Below the pieces are notes generated by a model. That model was not told the origin of the DNA, searched no databases, and saw nothing but the letters and a program-made list of their open reading frames with translations. A stretch of DNA of 64,000 nt from Plutella xylostella (lineage: Eukaryota; Arthropoda; Insecta; Lepidoptera; Plutellidae): positions 1,438,501 to 1,502,500 of the forward strand of contig NC_063998.1 in assembly GCF_932276165.1 (NCBI RefSeq), given 5' to 3'. A program made the position numbers and the translations under genes. Positions 9,431 to 21,500 of this stretch are shown here, in pieces (within the stretch, counting starts at the first letter, position 1; each line of letters opens with the position of its first letter).

Positions 9431-9917
9431 CAGTTGATACGACACGAGGCTCCTTTTGTGCATGACTTTTATTTATATCATGATAGACACTGCAATTTTG
9501 ATGTTTAAGAACTGATGTACCATTACATTACCTTTTTTCTTGTGAGTAAATGAATTCTATTCTATTCTATAAGTATACCGATCCCTCTTCTGTTGATTTT
9601 AAAATTGTGGTAAGTACCTAACAGTATTCTGCAAGTATTTTTGGAATAAAACTTCAAATAAATAAATACGAATTCATTCAGATAAATACCCAGTTTCAGT
9701 TCTGTTACTTAACACAAACAATTTCGTATTTCGTTGGCTTACACAAGAATTTTTGGCTTTTATAGGTTCAACATTTTACAAAAATAGCAAATGAAGAAAT
9801 GAAAACTATACATTTACCTACTCTGTGGAAATGAATTTGGAATGAGATGATTGACAGATAATATTGGTTCACTTTTTTATGGCGAATGGCTATGAATGAT
9901 GGCCTTTGCAGTATATG
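9431..9917. other. AT-rich DNA between MITEs
   Basis: No gene is seen. Short ATTCT repeats lie at about 9553-9571. Confidence 0.4.
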
Positions 9918-10558
9918 TGTCGCAGGCATCTGGTTTAATCTCCTGTTTGATTGAACCGCTAGCCCGTTCATTGGATGACGCTACTCAGTTGAATGACTAA
10001 AGAACAACTCGTCAAGTGGTTGACTGTAACGTCCAACGTCTTGACTGAACGTTATTCAGCGAAGTCGTTAAATGGGATATGGTATAGCAACTTTGTAATG
10101 TCTGGTTAGGATGAACATGACCAGACAAGAGTCAACAAAAACACTATTTTACAAAGCTCTCATCTCACAAATTAACTAAACAATAACAATAAATGTACCT
10201 TGATATTGTTGTTCATAATTATCCAGTTTCACCACTTTTTTTTCTTTGAAACTATCCGCCGGCGGTGGTATAATAGGTAAATCCATGTTGTCACACTATT
10301 TTAACATAAATAACGCACTTTAAAGCTAATTTATTTGCAAAAAATAACAATACAAGTGCTTTGTGTGTCAGCTGTTCGCTGTTAGACGCCATATTTGTTT
10401 TATTCACCATCTAACTGATTTTAAGTCCGCTAACTAGTTGGACGTTTTGTGACGCTTGTACAATCAACGTTCGGCCTAGTCATACAACTGAATAGCGTCA
10501 TCCAATGAACGGGCTAGCGGTTCAATCAAACAGGAGATTAAACCAGATGCCTGCGACA
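9918..10558. mobile_element. Long-TIR DNA element, about 640 bp
   Basis: The outer 60 or more bases form an almost perfect inverted repeat: GTCGCAGGCATCTGG..GAACGGGCTAGC on one side, its complement at about 10496-10557. Weaker inverted similarity continues inward to about 10060/10430. It is inserted at the outer edge of the left arm of a larger inverted repeat (10559-13240), so it is younger than that structure. It holds an exon-like segment at 10199-10286. Confidence 0.65.
10199..10286 (-). other. Exon-like ORF start inside the long-TIR element
   Basis: On the minus strand an ATG at 10286 opens 29 codons (MDLPIIPPPADSF..., Lys-rich middle). The frame then meets a CAAG|GTACAT donor-like site at 10198. 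Upstream lies a further ATG-containing, CG-richer stretch (10375-10410). This could be a captured host first exon or the first exon of a lost transposase gene; I do not recognise the peptide. Confidence 0.35.
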
Positions 10559-11505
10559 TCAGTGTTTTATGAACCCTATTTTTGTGTCATCTCGGTTTTT
10601 TTGCAAAATCTTATAGTTTTCGTCATTTTAAACACTTTGGTAAAACTCCGAAGTTTCTATCACTTCTAGTTTATTTTTAAAAAAATTCTAAAGTTTCACT
10701 TTATCCGGGTTCCGAAAATCACAAAAAATATTATTAAAACATAACTATGCGATACAATTAAATTTCAATAGCATGCATGGAATACACATATTAAGACATA
10801 CATTATAGCAAAATTTCATACATCAAATCTAAATAGTTACTGAAATTTACGTATTTTTCTCTCTTTTCATTTTTGTGTTTTAAAACCCGAATATCCGCGT
10901 ATTAGATCGAGATTTTCAGTACATATTTAGTCCCGGTATGCCTCTATCATCATTATTAATACCAGCATCTAATACCGCGTTATTCAGAAGTTATCGTTAA
11001 ACTAAGTTTTAACCGGATTTTTCAGATGTAGGGTTGTCACTCCTCATAAACTAATATTTTACATCCGGTTTTTATTTTTACTGACAGAGATAAGAAATCT
11101 GTTATTTAGAAATTTAGCTTTACTATTTTATCGATTAAATTAAATGTCGTTTGCCTTTCCCTTTTTTAAATAGATTACAAGTCACTATAATTATAATATA
11201 AAGAAATCTATTGATAAAATTACTAAATGTTGATTTATAATATAACTACAGAATAATTTGAATAGGACTTGGCTTCTATGGGACTCATAACTTTTTTCGA
11301 TGGAAAGACTGCATCGAGAGACTTGGCGTTTTTTTACATTCAATGTTTTTGGTGGGATCTCATTTATTTTTGTAAGTGTTGAAAGTACTACCTACTTAGA
11401 CTGCGCTCTGTAACGAAACCATGCCGCGATGTAGAATGCATCCGGCAATGTCATCTAGTTTCAGGTTTATTAATGTAATAAATTATGAACTGTATAGGCC
11501 CCATA

Positions 11506-11865
11506 GGCCCCATGACCTATGGGGCTGAAACGTGGACACTTACAGTGGGACTGGTTCACAAACTGAAGGTCACTCAGTGAGCTATGGAAAGAGCTATGCT
11601 TGGAGTCTCTCTGAAAGATCGCATCCGGAACGAAGTAATCCGACAGAGAACTAAAGTCACCGACATAGCTCACCGAGTTAGTAAGCTTAAGTGGCAGTGG
11701 GCTGGTCACATCTGTCAAAGAACCGATGACCGATGGGGTAAACGTGTTCTGGAGTGGAGGCCGCGACTAGGCAAACGTAGTGTGGGACGCCCTCCGGCTA
11801 GGTGGGGTGACGACTTGCGAAAGGTGGCTGGTTATGATTGGATGCGGAAAGCTAAAGATCGCATG
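11506..11865 (+). mobile_element. RTE-type LINE RT C-terminal fragment
   Basis: The plus-strand frame begins MTYGAETWTL, the motif after the RT domain in RTE-type proteins. One TGA at 11578-11580 interrupts it. It then continues AMERAMLGVSLKDRIRNEVI and WAGHICQRTD to LRKVAGYDWMRKA. It lies in the spacer of the large inverted repeat. Confidence 0.75.
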
Positions 11866-12447
11866 ATAATATATGTATTACATTTATTATACTATTATAT
11901 TCTATTCTTATGTATTCATCCAATTGAACACTTAAACAACGAACAAAGTTAACAATGCAGTCGAAATCCATACACAATCTTCTTGCCAAACCGCAAATAT
12001 AAAATTGTTTTCTATGGTATATAATTTTTTTAATGTTTTTATTATTTTTCCTTTATATGTGGCTAATGAACTATCACGGTGCAAAATTTTAAGTTTCTAA
12101 GTCTGCTAGAAGTGCCTTAAACTTTTTAATGACCTGTCAGTTAGTCAGAGAGTTAGTGAGTGACAAAATGGTGTAACTTTGATCGAACGTAACTCTTAAA
12201 CTATTATTTCAGTTGGCATGTAATTTCGAAATGAAGCTGTTATAATGCCTACTATTATTCACCGAAAACTTAACTCCTAGCTTTGTCCACATCGAAGATA
12301 TAGGGGGTGCGAAACTGCCGCGAATCGCTTCGAGAAAAGATGGTACGGCGGTGCCCGTTTTGCTCGAGACTTGGCTGGGGCACTGCCGTGCCCCCAGACT
12401 AGTTTTACCCAACTTGCATGGAAGGTTATGTTTTTCAACCATATGTA

Positions 12448-12600
12448 TACAGGGTTATTGGTAAGTAGAGCTGATCCTTTTACGAGGTTATAGAGAAAAT
12501 AATTTTCATACGATTGAACCCTATAATTGAATATTGTTAAAAACGTTACCATAAATTTAAATACCGAATATAATGTATGATCCAAAACTTAACAATATCT
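12448..12600. repeat. Dispersed repeat starting TACAGGGTTATTGGTAAGTA
   Basis: The first 40 bases recur at 25651-25690, followed in both by CCCTATAAT.. and CCGAAACTTAAC/CCAAAACTTAAC words. I read this as one end of a DNA-element family. The other end was not located. Confidence 0.5.
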
Positions 12601-13240
12601 GAGATTTTAAAGAAGATTTAAAAAACTAGCCAAATAACTTTTTTAGTTGTTTTGCATTAAATATGACCTTCACAATTCAATTATAATCATTTACAAGTAA
12701 GCATTTTATTTACCGCATATTTTTTATATCCGGATAACTCTTTGTCTTTATCCGGTTTGTGAGTGACAACCCTAAAAAAAATAAACAAATAATAATAACT
12801 TCTGAATAACGCGGTATTAGATGCTGGTATTAATAATGATGATAGAGGCATACCGGGACTACCTATGTGCTGAAAATCTCGATCTAATACGCGGTTATTC
12901 GGGTTTTAAAACACAAAAATGAAAAGAGAGAAAAATACGAAAATTTCAGTAACAATTTAGATTTGATGAATGAAATTTTGCTATAATGTAAGTCTTAATA
13001 TGTGTATTCCATGCATGCTATTGAAATTTAATTGTATCGCATAGTTATATTTTAATAATATTTTTTGTGATTTTCGGAACCCGGATACAGTGAAACTTTA
13101 AGATTTTTTTTAAAATAAACTAGAAGTGATAGAAACTTCGGAGTTTTACCAAAGTGTTTAAAATGACTAAAACTATAAGATTTTGCAAAAAAACCGAGAT
13201 GACACAAAAATAGGGTTCATAAAACACTGTGCGACATATG

Positions 13241-15564
13241 CATAGAGAAAAGAACACTACGTTTTAAGAGATGGGAGTACAAGGGAAAAAAAAGAAATAA
13301 ATACTTGTATTATTTTTTTTTATTCACGCGTACTAACAGAGGGTACCAACAAAACAAAAATTATGACGTACAAAACTGCCAACATAGCCCCGCTGAAATA
13401 GTGATGTGCTTCTTATGGATATTTTTTATCGATAACTAGTAAAAAAAAAAAAGTGCGAGTGTATGTATTAATACTTTATTTTCAGTTTTACACAATAGGA
13501 TTTCAGTGTTACACAATGACACCAACGTTAAGTCTCGGTTCAACGTTATGTTATGTTCCTATTTGAACACAAAAATATAATCCATAAAATAAACTCGAGA
13601 TTTTCCGTTGACGTAAGTGCTATGATATAATGTTGAAATAAAATAAAAGTGGAAAAATATAATTATATTTATTTATTATAAAATAAAGTGTCTGCAGTAA
13701 GTCCCACACATGGAATTGTTTTTTTTTTCAATTGTGTTCTTAAAATGTTGTGGTAGAAAATGATTGCCACAAATTCGTTTAAGTTGATGTAGCTTTTCAA
13801 TAGGCACATAAACCAGATCCTCCTTACCCGTCATCTTAACCCACTGTTTATATCTGCAAACAACATTTTATAATTATTATTGAACAATTAAATATTATTT
13901 AAGTAGGTATAATAAGACCTGGTTTCTCATGATTCTGTTAGTTACAGTCTCAATAACGGATTTGCTGACGACGCGTTTAAGGATTATTACTTGGATGTCC
14001 TTGTTAATTCGATGAGTCCCATGACGAAAATCTAATAGACCATTCATAAATCAAGCATTATGTGAATCATTCACTCACACTTCATTCAATATTCTGTCAT
14101 ATTCATTGAAATTGGTGTCTATGTCTCTAAAATGTCAAACAACCTCAAACAACCAAACTTTTTGGTTTTGAGGTTGCCATGGTTACTATTTCTATCGAGG
14201 TTGTTTTTTGACATCCGTCATTGAAAATAATATCATTACGCCATGCCCTTTGAAAAACAATACAACGAACTAGATGGAGTGTCATTACAAAAGAAAGGAG
14301 TCAACAAATAACACCTAAATTTCTAAGTAAGGTCTTATTTTAAAATATTTTGTTAGAAGATTTTTCACTTAATTCAATAGTTCTCATTAAGTCATTAGGT
14401 TTAACTTCTTATATCTACTTCTGTGGTCTAGTGGTAGAAGCTCAGCTTCATCACCCAGGGATCCCGGGTTCGATTTCCAGGTAGGGCCATCAATTTGTGT
14501 TTCTATAATGCGGTTCCAAGTTAGGTTAGGATATTAAATTAAAACTATTATCTCGGTTTGACATTATATAAAACCCAGACAGTATTTCGCTTCATTTTTA
14601 TGTCACACAACATCTAGTTCGTATATTGTTTATCAAAGGCTCTGTTCATTTTTCCATCTTGAATTCTTGACAAATGTGTCAAAAGTCAACAACCCGTTGC
14701 CTGGTTACCGGTCTTAACCAAGTCTTAGCGGAACCCCACAGCAGCAATTAAGTTTATCACCCGATCAAGGGAGTTAACCCCTTGATTTGGCAAGGTGGGA
14801 CACTCACTAACCTTAACGGTCCATGATGTAACCAAACCGAGGTATTTTTAACCTAACCGAATGGTGTGAAATTAGGCCTAAAAGTCACTGGTAATTTTTG
14901 TATGGAGATCCGAATTTGATTTTCGCTAATTTTCAAAACTAGTAGACAAAAGTTGTTCTGATTGATGAGCTGTGCGAACTAACGATAAATAAAAATATCG
15001 ATATCGATAAAAAAAAACATTCATGCACTATTGTTGGTTGTGCTGACCCTCCAGTTATTTTATTAGACTTTAACTTTTTTATACATATAAATAATCTAAA
15101 TCCTATGCTTTAGCCTTTAATTGTAGCTTACCTTTCCTCATCCAGTGGAAATTTGGCCATGAAAATTCTCTTTTGGCCATCTATACGACCGGCTAGCGGC
15201 TCTTAAACCACATATTTCATATGTTTTATAAAACATAATTATTATCAATAATATCAAGCAACACTAATAGTTAGGTACCTCCACACAAACACTGCACTTA
15301 TCCACAGTAATAATAATATATAAATAACTGTTAAATCTTAATTTATTTATGATTTGAAATTATTTTTCAAACTAAACGATTGACTGACTGACACTGACAG
15401 ATGACAAAAGCCAAAGATGTCTATGATAGCGTAAAAAGTACTCTGTGAGCGGTGCTCGCCATTATTTTTCGCACGCGTTCCATACTTATTTTTTCCCAGA
15501 CTGTCTTTCGCCAGACTGAGTATATGCCTAGGCCAGCTCTAGATCTTTACCCCGTATCAGAACT
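13241..15564. other. AT-rich DNA with no gene; one tRNA-like segment
   Basis: No coding exon is recognised. A tRNA-like segment at 14421-14488 is listed separately. An imperfect inverted motif AACCTCAAA/TTTTGAGGTT lies at about 14142-14180. Confidence 0.4.
14421..14488 (+). repeat. tRNA-like segment, probably SINE head or tRNA pseudogene
   Basis: It contains TGGTCTAGTGG (A-box-like) and GGTTCGATTTC (B box) at the right distance, and a Glu-tRNA-like TCACCCAGG core. The acceptor ends do not pair, so it is not scored as a functional tRNA gene. Confidence 0.5.
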
Positions 15565-15671
15565 TAAGGTATACCTTTTTCCACGAGGAAAGACAGCTGA
15601 TACAAGCAAAAACTTCCCTTATTCGAATGTAATAAGGGTCCTGTCAGATGTCTTTCCCCGTGAAACAAGGT
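15565..15671. repeat. Hairpin MITE-like repeat
   Basis: Left arm AAGGTATACC..CACGAGGAAAGACAGCTG and right arm CTGTCAGATGTCTTTCCCCGTG..GGTATAG are imperfect inverted copies around an AT-rich centre. Confidence 0.45.
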
Positions 15672-15850
15672 ATAGGTACTGACCAACGTTACGAGGTGTA
15701 TATTATAATGTAAGATGTAACAAAGCGAGCATTCGTGCAGTCAGTACGTAGTGTCGGAGAAACCAGCGGAGTAGAACACAGCGTTGCGTAACATGATCGC
15801 TGGGAATGTTACATTACATTACAGTCCGTAACGTTGGTGAGTAACCACCA
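15672..15850. mobile_element. MITE, GTACTGACCAACGTTACG family, copy 1
   Basis: It starts TACTGACCAACGTTACGAGG and ends in TCCGTAACGTTGGTGAGTA, an inverted pair. Internal words such as GCGAGCATTCGTGCAGTCAG match the adjacent copy 2. Confidence 0.55.
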
Positions 15851-15889
15851 TTCCAAAGGGTTTGATACGTTTATTAGAAGCTTCTTAAG

Positions 15890-16074
15890 GTGGGTACTGA
15901 CCAACGTTACGAAGTGTAATGTAACATGTTACACAGCGAGCATTCGTACAGTCAGTACGTAGTGTTACGGGAAAATCAGCGTACTGACTGCACGAATGCT
16001 CCCTGTGTAACAGAAGTTACATCACATGTTATATATTATTACACCTCGTCACGTTGGTCAATACCCACCTTTAA
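15890..16074. mobile_element. MITE, GTACTGACCAACGTTACG family, copy 2
   Basis: GGTGGGTACTGACCAACGTT at the left and its complement, ending CAATACCCACC, at the right form the ends. The inner GAGCATTCGTACAGTCAGTA is itself inverted with CGTACTGACTGCACGAATGC. It lies about 130 bp upstream of the LRR gene's first coding exon, within the presumed intron 1. Confidence 0.65.
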
Positions 16075-16221
16075 TGATCAACTCAAGGGTTTCAAGTTCA
16101 ATAAGGTGCGATCCATATACATTATACTATGGCCGATTGAGGGTTAAACTAGGCTACCGAAACCTTGTTCGCTAACTAACATTAACCATTATTTGTTCCA
16201 GATAACACCACCTCGGGAAGC

Positions 16222-18777
16222 ATGGAGCGCGTCATCAAGCTTCTCCTCATCATCGCCTCCCTCATGACCGTAGAGCTCAGCCTCACGGAGAGCAAGGTCA
16301 ACGACCTGAAGAAGAAGTCCAAGGTTCTCAACTACCACCAGCCGTTGTACGGGAATATATGCGAGGTGGAAGACCGCCGGCCCAAGGTCCACTGCTACTG
16401 CGACAGCCGCGCCCCGAGGTCCGCCGCCTGGGCCGACTGCTGGGTGTTCTCTCCAGGACTGTCGGAAGACGACCCGCTCTGGTCCAGCTTCTCCTCACAA
16501 CCACTCATACAACATCTGATTTTTAACGTCAGGTCCGATGATGCGCTGACGTTTGTACCAGCCAAAGCTCTGGTTAGATTGGACACGTTGAGGCATCTCA
16601 CGATACAGTTCGCTACGCTGAAGACTATACCGCCTTTTGCGTTCACTAATTCGTCGTCGTTGAAACAAATGAATTTGAAATCGAATAGGATTACGAATTT
16701 GGAGATGAATTCGTTTTCGAGACTCATGATGCTGTCAAACCTCAGCCTCGAGGACAATCAGATATCCGAGCTGAAGCGCGGAGTCTTCTTCGAACTCCCG
16801 AACTTGCATCTGCTTCATTTAACGAACAACAACTTGAGTTTAATCCACGAAGGTTGTTTTAAACATTTGAACAACTTGGTAGAATTGAAATTGGATTCCA
16901 ATTATATCTCGGTGGTTACGAGGGAAATGTTCGAGGGGTTGGAGAATCTCGCGCGGTTAGACTTGAAGAACAATAAGTTGACAATGATTGGAAATTTAGC
17001 ATTCAGCGAGCTGTGGGGCCTGAAGGAATTGGCCCTCGATAATAATGCTATTGAATACATATCCGAGCGGTCGTTTGGAGGGTTGACGCAGTTAAAGAAA
17101 TTGACGCTCTCAGGGAACAAATTGACAGCGTTTTATGAAGATATAATAGAGGATATAAGGAGTTTGCTGATTCTGGATCTCAGCGACAATCTGCTAGAGA
17201 CAATGTCGTATGAGACGATCAGGAGTGTGGTGGAAAGTGACCAGTTGCCGTCGACTGCTATCTATCTAGATGGTAAGCAATATTTGTATACTTACTACAC
17301 AATATTTAAACAGCTACAAGAATATAATACTTACTTAGGTAAATATTTTATTTATTTAAATTATTTAGTCAGTGACAACCCTAGTGATACCCTCGGGTTA
17401 CATCATTACAAAAGGATTCTCTAATTATTGAAAAATTCGGCAGTATAATTTCTCCTTACAAATTTTACTTGTTAAAATAGATGGCATATTTTTTCTTTCT
17501 TACAAAATAAATGCTTTATCTCGAGTAACTTGGAAGACATAACAAGGCTCGAGTTTAAAATTCATCGCTCATCGGGCGCCGGGCCTATAAATTCCGGAGA
17601 GAAAGAAATCTTAGCTCGAAAGAAGGCAAGAAGGCGTCGGGAAAAAAGTGTTAACATTTATACATCAGAGGCACGTGCCGCCACATTACTGCGACGACCC
17701 GGGGGTCACTCTATACGACGAAAAACTAAGTTTCCACGACTCTATCTCGTTGTATTAAACGTGCCGATTACACGACAGCTATCGTTTGTTCGTTTTTCTT
17801 CAGTATAGAGTAACCCGGGGTGCCTGAGGTGGCAGTTGGGTGTGACGCTAATATCAGCCAATGGGAGAGTTTTTTCCTGATATACAGTAATATTTCGGGG
17901 CGGACGAATTATTATCCTTTTATTTCGGCCGGCGAAGCTATCGGAAGTGTAAATCACTGCTCAGTGGGGCCTCGTATTTTCACTGCGATACTATAAATTT
18001 GCACAACGGAGCCAAAGCGAGAAATGGGTTTTATTCGCAAACACAGGCTGCCAGTGTGATGGGTACTTAAAGTCTCTTTTGGTTGTTTTCCTTCCTCCCG
18101 TCGCTTTGCTTCTGTCCGCTTTTTGCGAAGGTAAATGGTGTACAAATCAAACTGTTTGGACAAACGACCACATGGACCGACTCAGTTAACAAAATGAATA
18201 GCAATTCCACTGTTCTATTGTCTAACAACATGAAGTCTTTACAGACCTCGCGTAATTTCGAACGCTACGAGATATTGGCCGACGGATGGGAATAGCGGTT
18301 ACAATCAATACTAACCTTATTTATGTTTTGTTCTCAGGCAACCCGTTCACTTGCGACTGTCGCTTGTCATGGGTGTACGCGCTCCGTAACAAGACCTCTG
18401 GAGCCCTACGCCAGGCCCTTGACCGGATCACCTGCGTCTCAGACCCCACTCTCGGGAACCAAATCAACCAGCAGTCGGAAACTGACACACAAACAGAACA
18501 CAAAATATTCGACTCATACGAATACTATGAGGACAAAGACGATAGAGAGGTCTTGTACGATGAACCGAAAAAGGTTATTACCGAGAGTAATGCTGAGAAA
18601 TTAATGAACATCCCTTTAGAGGTATTGCCGTGTCCGAAGGAGCTCCAATCGCTGGAAGAGTCGAACCATCCCGTTCAAAATGAAATAAGGCTGAAAGCCT
18701 TCTCAAAAGGCTCCGTCTGGAGATTGGATTGTACAGTGAGTGTTGTTATGTTGGCTCTGCTACTCGTGTACAGTTAA
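16222..18777 (+). CDS. Leucine-rich-repeat cell-surface protein, connectin-like
   Basis: Two coding exons, 16222-17272 and 18338-18777, give 496 residues. The exon begins at 16202 after TATTTGTTCCAG. Donor TAGATG|GTAAGC and acceptor TTGTTCTCAG|GC join in phase 1 and create a DGNPFTCDC motif across the junction, as expected between the last LRR and the C-terminal cap. The protein has a signal peptide (about 1-20), a Cys-bearing N-terminal region (C47, C58, C60, C73), and roughly nine LRRs from about 120 to 345 with LxxLxLxxNxI patterns. A CxC..C..C LRRCT cap, an acidic Tyr-rich linker (DSYEYYEDKDD) and a short hydrophobic C-terminus suitable for a GPI signal follow. This layout matches connectin, an insect homophilic adhesion protein of muscle and motor neurons. 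Family assignment is from memory of the architecture and the HCYCD..ADCWVF region. Exon codon use is GC-rich at the start, unlike the AT-rich flanks. Confidence 0.85.
17695..17820. mobile_element. MITE in the LRR gene intron
   Basis: GGGTCACTCTATACGACGAA and TTCTTCAGTATAGAGTAACCC form the inverted ends. It lies wholly inside the 1065-bp intron 17273-18337 and carries no coding frame. Confidence 0.55.
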
Positions 18778-20049
18778 CTGTAAGAGGAACAAAAACATTT
18801 GTGATATTAGTGGTAAACATGGATCAGTTTTGTGTAAATTGTAGCCTGTAATTATAAGCTTTTAATACTCAATCATGTTAATGTGTAAAATGAAATGTTA
18901 CAGTTCTATGGAAAGCGTTGTTATACAATTTATTTAATTGCTCTATTTCAGTAAAGGTCGAGTTACGCAAAGTTCAAACTTTAAGTCGAAGATCTGTGTA
19001 TAATGTTATTAAGGGGATCCCTAAAGCTAAAATGCTAAAGTCGGCTTGATATACTTGATTAGATTGGAAAAACGGTGGCTTCTATCACATTGGTAAAAAT
19101 ATATATTGTAGCAGAGGGTATACTGAACATGTTAGTTGCTTATAAATTGGTGCAGGATTATAATAAGTATGTTAAAAAAAAATGCAAACAGACCATGTCT
19201 TTTGCCATTTTTCGACTTATTATGAAAAAACCCTCGAAATCAGAGGGCCCATTTTCATGGAATCTTATATGTATGTGTAGGTAATTAAATTCTTAACAAA
19301 GTTACCTTAAAGAGTTGGATTTAATGGACCAGAAGTCAACTTTTTTTGCAAAAAACTAATAAATTCCGGTTTAAAAATGATGACGCCGTGACAGATTTCA
19401 GATTTCTTCAGTCGTCGCCCTGGTGGCGGCCTGTTAGGAGCGATACCCACGCCATTTTATTTTTAATCAAATATTTCACAAAAACTGATTAAATCAACAA
19501 ATGATGACTGCAAATATTATAATACATATGCATTTGCTATGAAAAGTTAATTTTCTAAACATTTTAGATGGAGAAAAGCCGAAAATTCTTAGAAAACATT
19601 TCGCCTTTTCGATTTGTTTACATTTTTTACTATAGAGTTACAGATGCATAAATAAAGGTAAACATTATACATAATGACACTTATTAGATTCTCCGAATAA
19701 GAACTATACGGTCAATACAGTATGCCAAAGCGCGAGCCTGTTTATATTCTGAGGGGTAATAATTTAACTTTATTTTATTTTAACGGTTGTGTATGCTAGG
19801 TAAGCTACACAATATACAGGGTGTTGAAAATTAAGTTCTCAATTTGTATTATTTGAAACAAAAAACCGTAATTTTTTATAATATATATTTTAAGATGTGG
19901 TAGTCTGTACACTAAAGGGTGTTCAAAAGTATAAGTACTTTTAAAAATTGAAGAACTAAAATGTACATATTTTTTTAAATCTATGAAGGTATTTAACAAG
20001 CTTTGCAAAAAAGCGGTTAAGTGCGACTTTATCTACATATATACACACA
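18778..20049. other. LRR gene 3' flank, no further gene
   Basis: The 3'UTR must lie here. AATAAA occurs at about 19359 and 19651, but none lies within 400 bp of the stop, so the mRNA end is not fixed. A 36-bp word at 19031-19066 repeats one at 8100-8135. A CAGGGTGTTG end-like word sits near 19817. Confidence 0.4.
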
Positions 20050-20063
20050 TACATACACTCTCA

Positions 20064-20310
20064 CGCCTTGTACTAATGTACTCCCTTGCGGGGTAGGCAG
20101 AGGTGCATTGCTGCACCCACTTTTCGCCAGTGTTGTTTAAATCCCAATGTAATAGGGGGCGGGCCTATTGCCATTTTACGGGCACATCCAAGACCCGAGA
20201 ACAAATATCTGTGTTTAAACAAAGATCTGGTCCAGCCGGGAATCGAATCCGGGAACTTCGGCTCAGTAGTCAGGGTCAATAACTACTACGCCATACGGTC
20301 GTCTTCGCTC
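20064..20310 (-). mobile_element. tRNA-derived SINE, near full length, minus orientation
   Basis: Minus strand: a CGTAGTAG..GACCCTGACTACTGAGCCGA-like tRNA head, GGATTCGATTCCCGGCTGG, then GATATTTGTTCTCGGGTCTT, a GCCCGCCCCCTATTACATTG middle, and the tail CCTCTGCCTACCCCGCAAGG with GGCGTGAG. The same family is split at 29546/32008 and truncated at 58960. Confidence 0.8.
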
Positions 20311-20412
20311 GTCGTCGTCATTCGCCACTGCAACCTAAAAGATCTATTGTGACTCCCCTTGCCAGGTCAAATCTCACTCTACAGGCCCAGGTAAACCTGA
20401 TATTACCTATAT

Positions 20413-20667
20413 AGGATGTTGCAAAAAGATTATACTATGCCAACAGGCGGTGACTCAGGGAGTTATTCTGAACAACTTTTGTTCTACTAGTTTTGGAAAT
20501 TCTCGAAAAATAAATTCGGTCTTTATAGTAAAAAGTCACGTGATCGAATAAGTTTCTTTGTAAAAGGTTTTATTTTGTGAATTTTCAAAATTGTTGAAGA
20601 AAAGTGGATCAGAATGACCCCTAAATCCACTTTTGGCTTAGCTTTATACCCATTTTGCAACACCTTG
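20413..20667. mobile_element. Diverged MITE of the CAGGGTGTTGCAAAA family
   Basis: The ends read AGGATGTTGCAAAAAG and TTTTGCAACACCTTG. The interior holds AAAAAGTCACGTGATC. Size is close to the 261-bp copy at 5836. Confidence 0.55.
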
Positions 20668-21500
20668 TATATCGTCAGCGTCACCTCAGATCGTAATCAT
20701 CGTAACTCCTCGTGACCAACTTTAAGAGGAGACACATATACTGTTTTATTTGTAGTTCTAGTTAACATACTACCTACCTAAAGTTTTTTTTAACTAGCCT
20801 AAAAAGGATTTGTTTAGACAGTCTATCTTCCTGTTCAACCGCAGCCTGAGTGCCAGTGAGTTTCTCAATGACTGAAAGGAGGCCACATTAGTGCTCCTAA
20901 ATAAATAAAGCAGGCCTGTAGATTATCTTTCCGTTGACCGACACATCTAACTGCTGTAAGAGCCTGACAAGCTCTTCGAACGAGTCATACCTCTGTAGTA
21001 CGTGGTGGTACGGTCTCGACCTTTCGGACAGTCAGTTTGGCATCCGAAATGCGTGATCGATAGTGGGTACAATACTTTGCGTTCGTTCACTGTCGGAGCA
21101 GGATGAGAACTAGCTCTTAGCTTAAAAATAGTAACCGCGTTCCTAGAGGGCTGACATCCCAAGGATTCATTACGAACAGCTGGAGCTGTGCTCGCCATGC
21201 AGTGCATGGGCTACTTAGGAATCTGGGAGGCTGTTGCAAAGGAGTCCGTTGCCTCTATATGGTACGGGTGCCGTGCGATTTATGGCCCTTCCAGGAGCAC
21301 CTGTTTTGTCAAGTCGAAGAGAATGGCTCGTATTCGACGCAACCTGCAGTACTGGTGGGATTGGTTGGAGGTCTGGACAGCACGTAGCTGCAGCAGCCGT
21401 CATGCCGTCAAAAAAAAGTTGAAATTCATGTTAATAATTAGATTTTAATTTTACAATATTGCAAAAAAAAAATATTAACATTGTTGAGTATGTTATTTTT
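20668..21500. other. Unexplained DNA with a GC-richer block (20930-21420)
   Basis: The block at 20930-21420 is GC-richer than its surroundings and is open in several frames at once (best 86 codons at 21188-21448). None shows a domain, signal peptide or good start context. It may be an old transposon or an unrecognised exon. Confidence 0.3.

Larger units (their letters stand above)
10559..13240. repeat. Large inverted repeat, arms about 440 bp, spacer about 1.8 kb
   Basis: The sequence starting CAGTGTTTTATGAACCC at 10560 returns in inverse at about 13226. The two arms (10560-10995, 12797-13230) match closely throughout. Shared words include CTCCGAAGTTTCTATCACTTC, AGCATGCATGGAATACACAT and GAGGCATACCGGGA in complement. 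A weaker match continues to an AGGGTTGTCACTC word further in. Both arms abut a CACAGTG/CACTGTG heptamer and a TGTCG/CGACA word. This is either a foldback-type element or an inverted segment duplication. Confidence 0.7.

Noticed and set aside
12209..12585. Two overlapping minus-strand frames of 77 and 102 codons
   Set aside because: They lie inside the spacer of the large inverted repeat and overlap a dispersed repeat end. No domain is recognised.
14421..14488. Possible functional tRNA gene
   Set aside because: The A and B boxes are present, but the acceptor stem does not pair and there is no terminator T run directly after; probably a SINE head or pseudogene.
17273..17424. Continuation of the LRR reading frame past 17272
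   Set aside because: The frame runs into GTAAGC and then AT-rich codons. Splicing at 17272 to 18338 restores the conserved DGNPFTCDC cap, so the extra 50 codons are intron.
21188..21448. 86-codon plus-strand frame in a GC-richer block
   Set aside because: Three frames are open in parallel over the same bases, with no recognisable motif. It is kept only as unexplained DNA.
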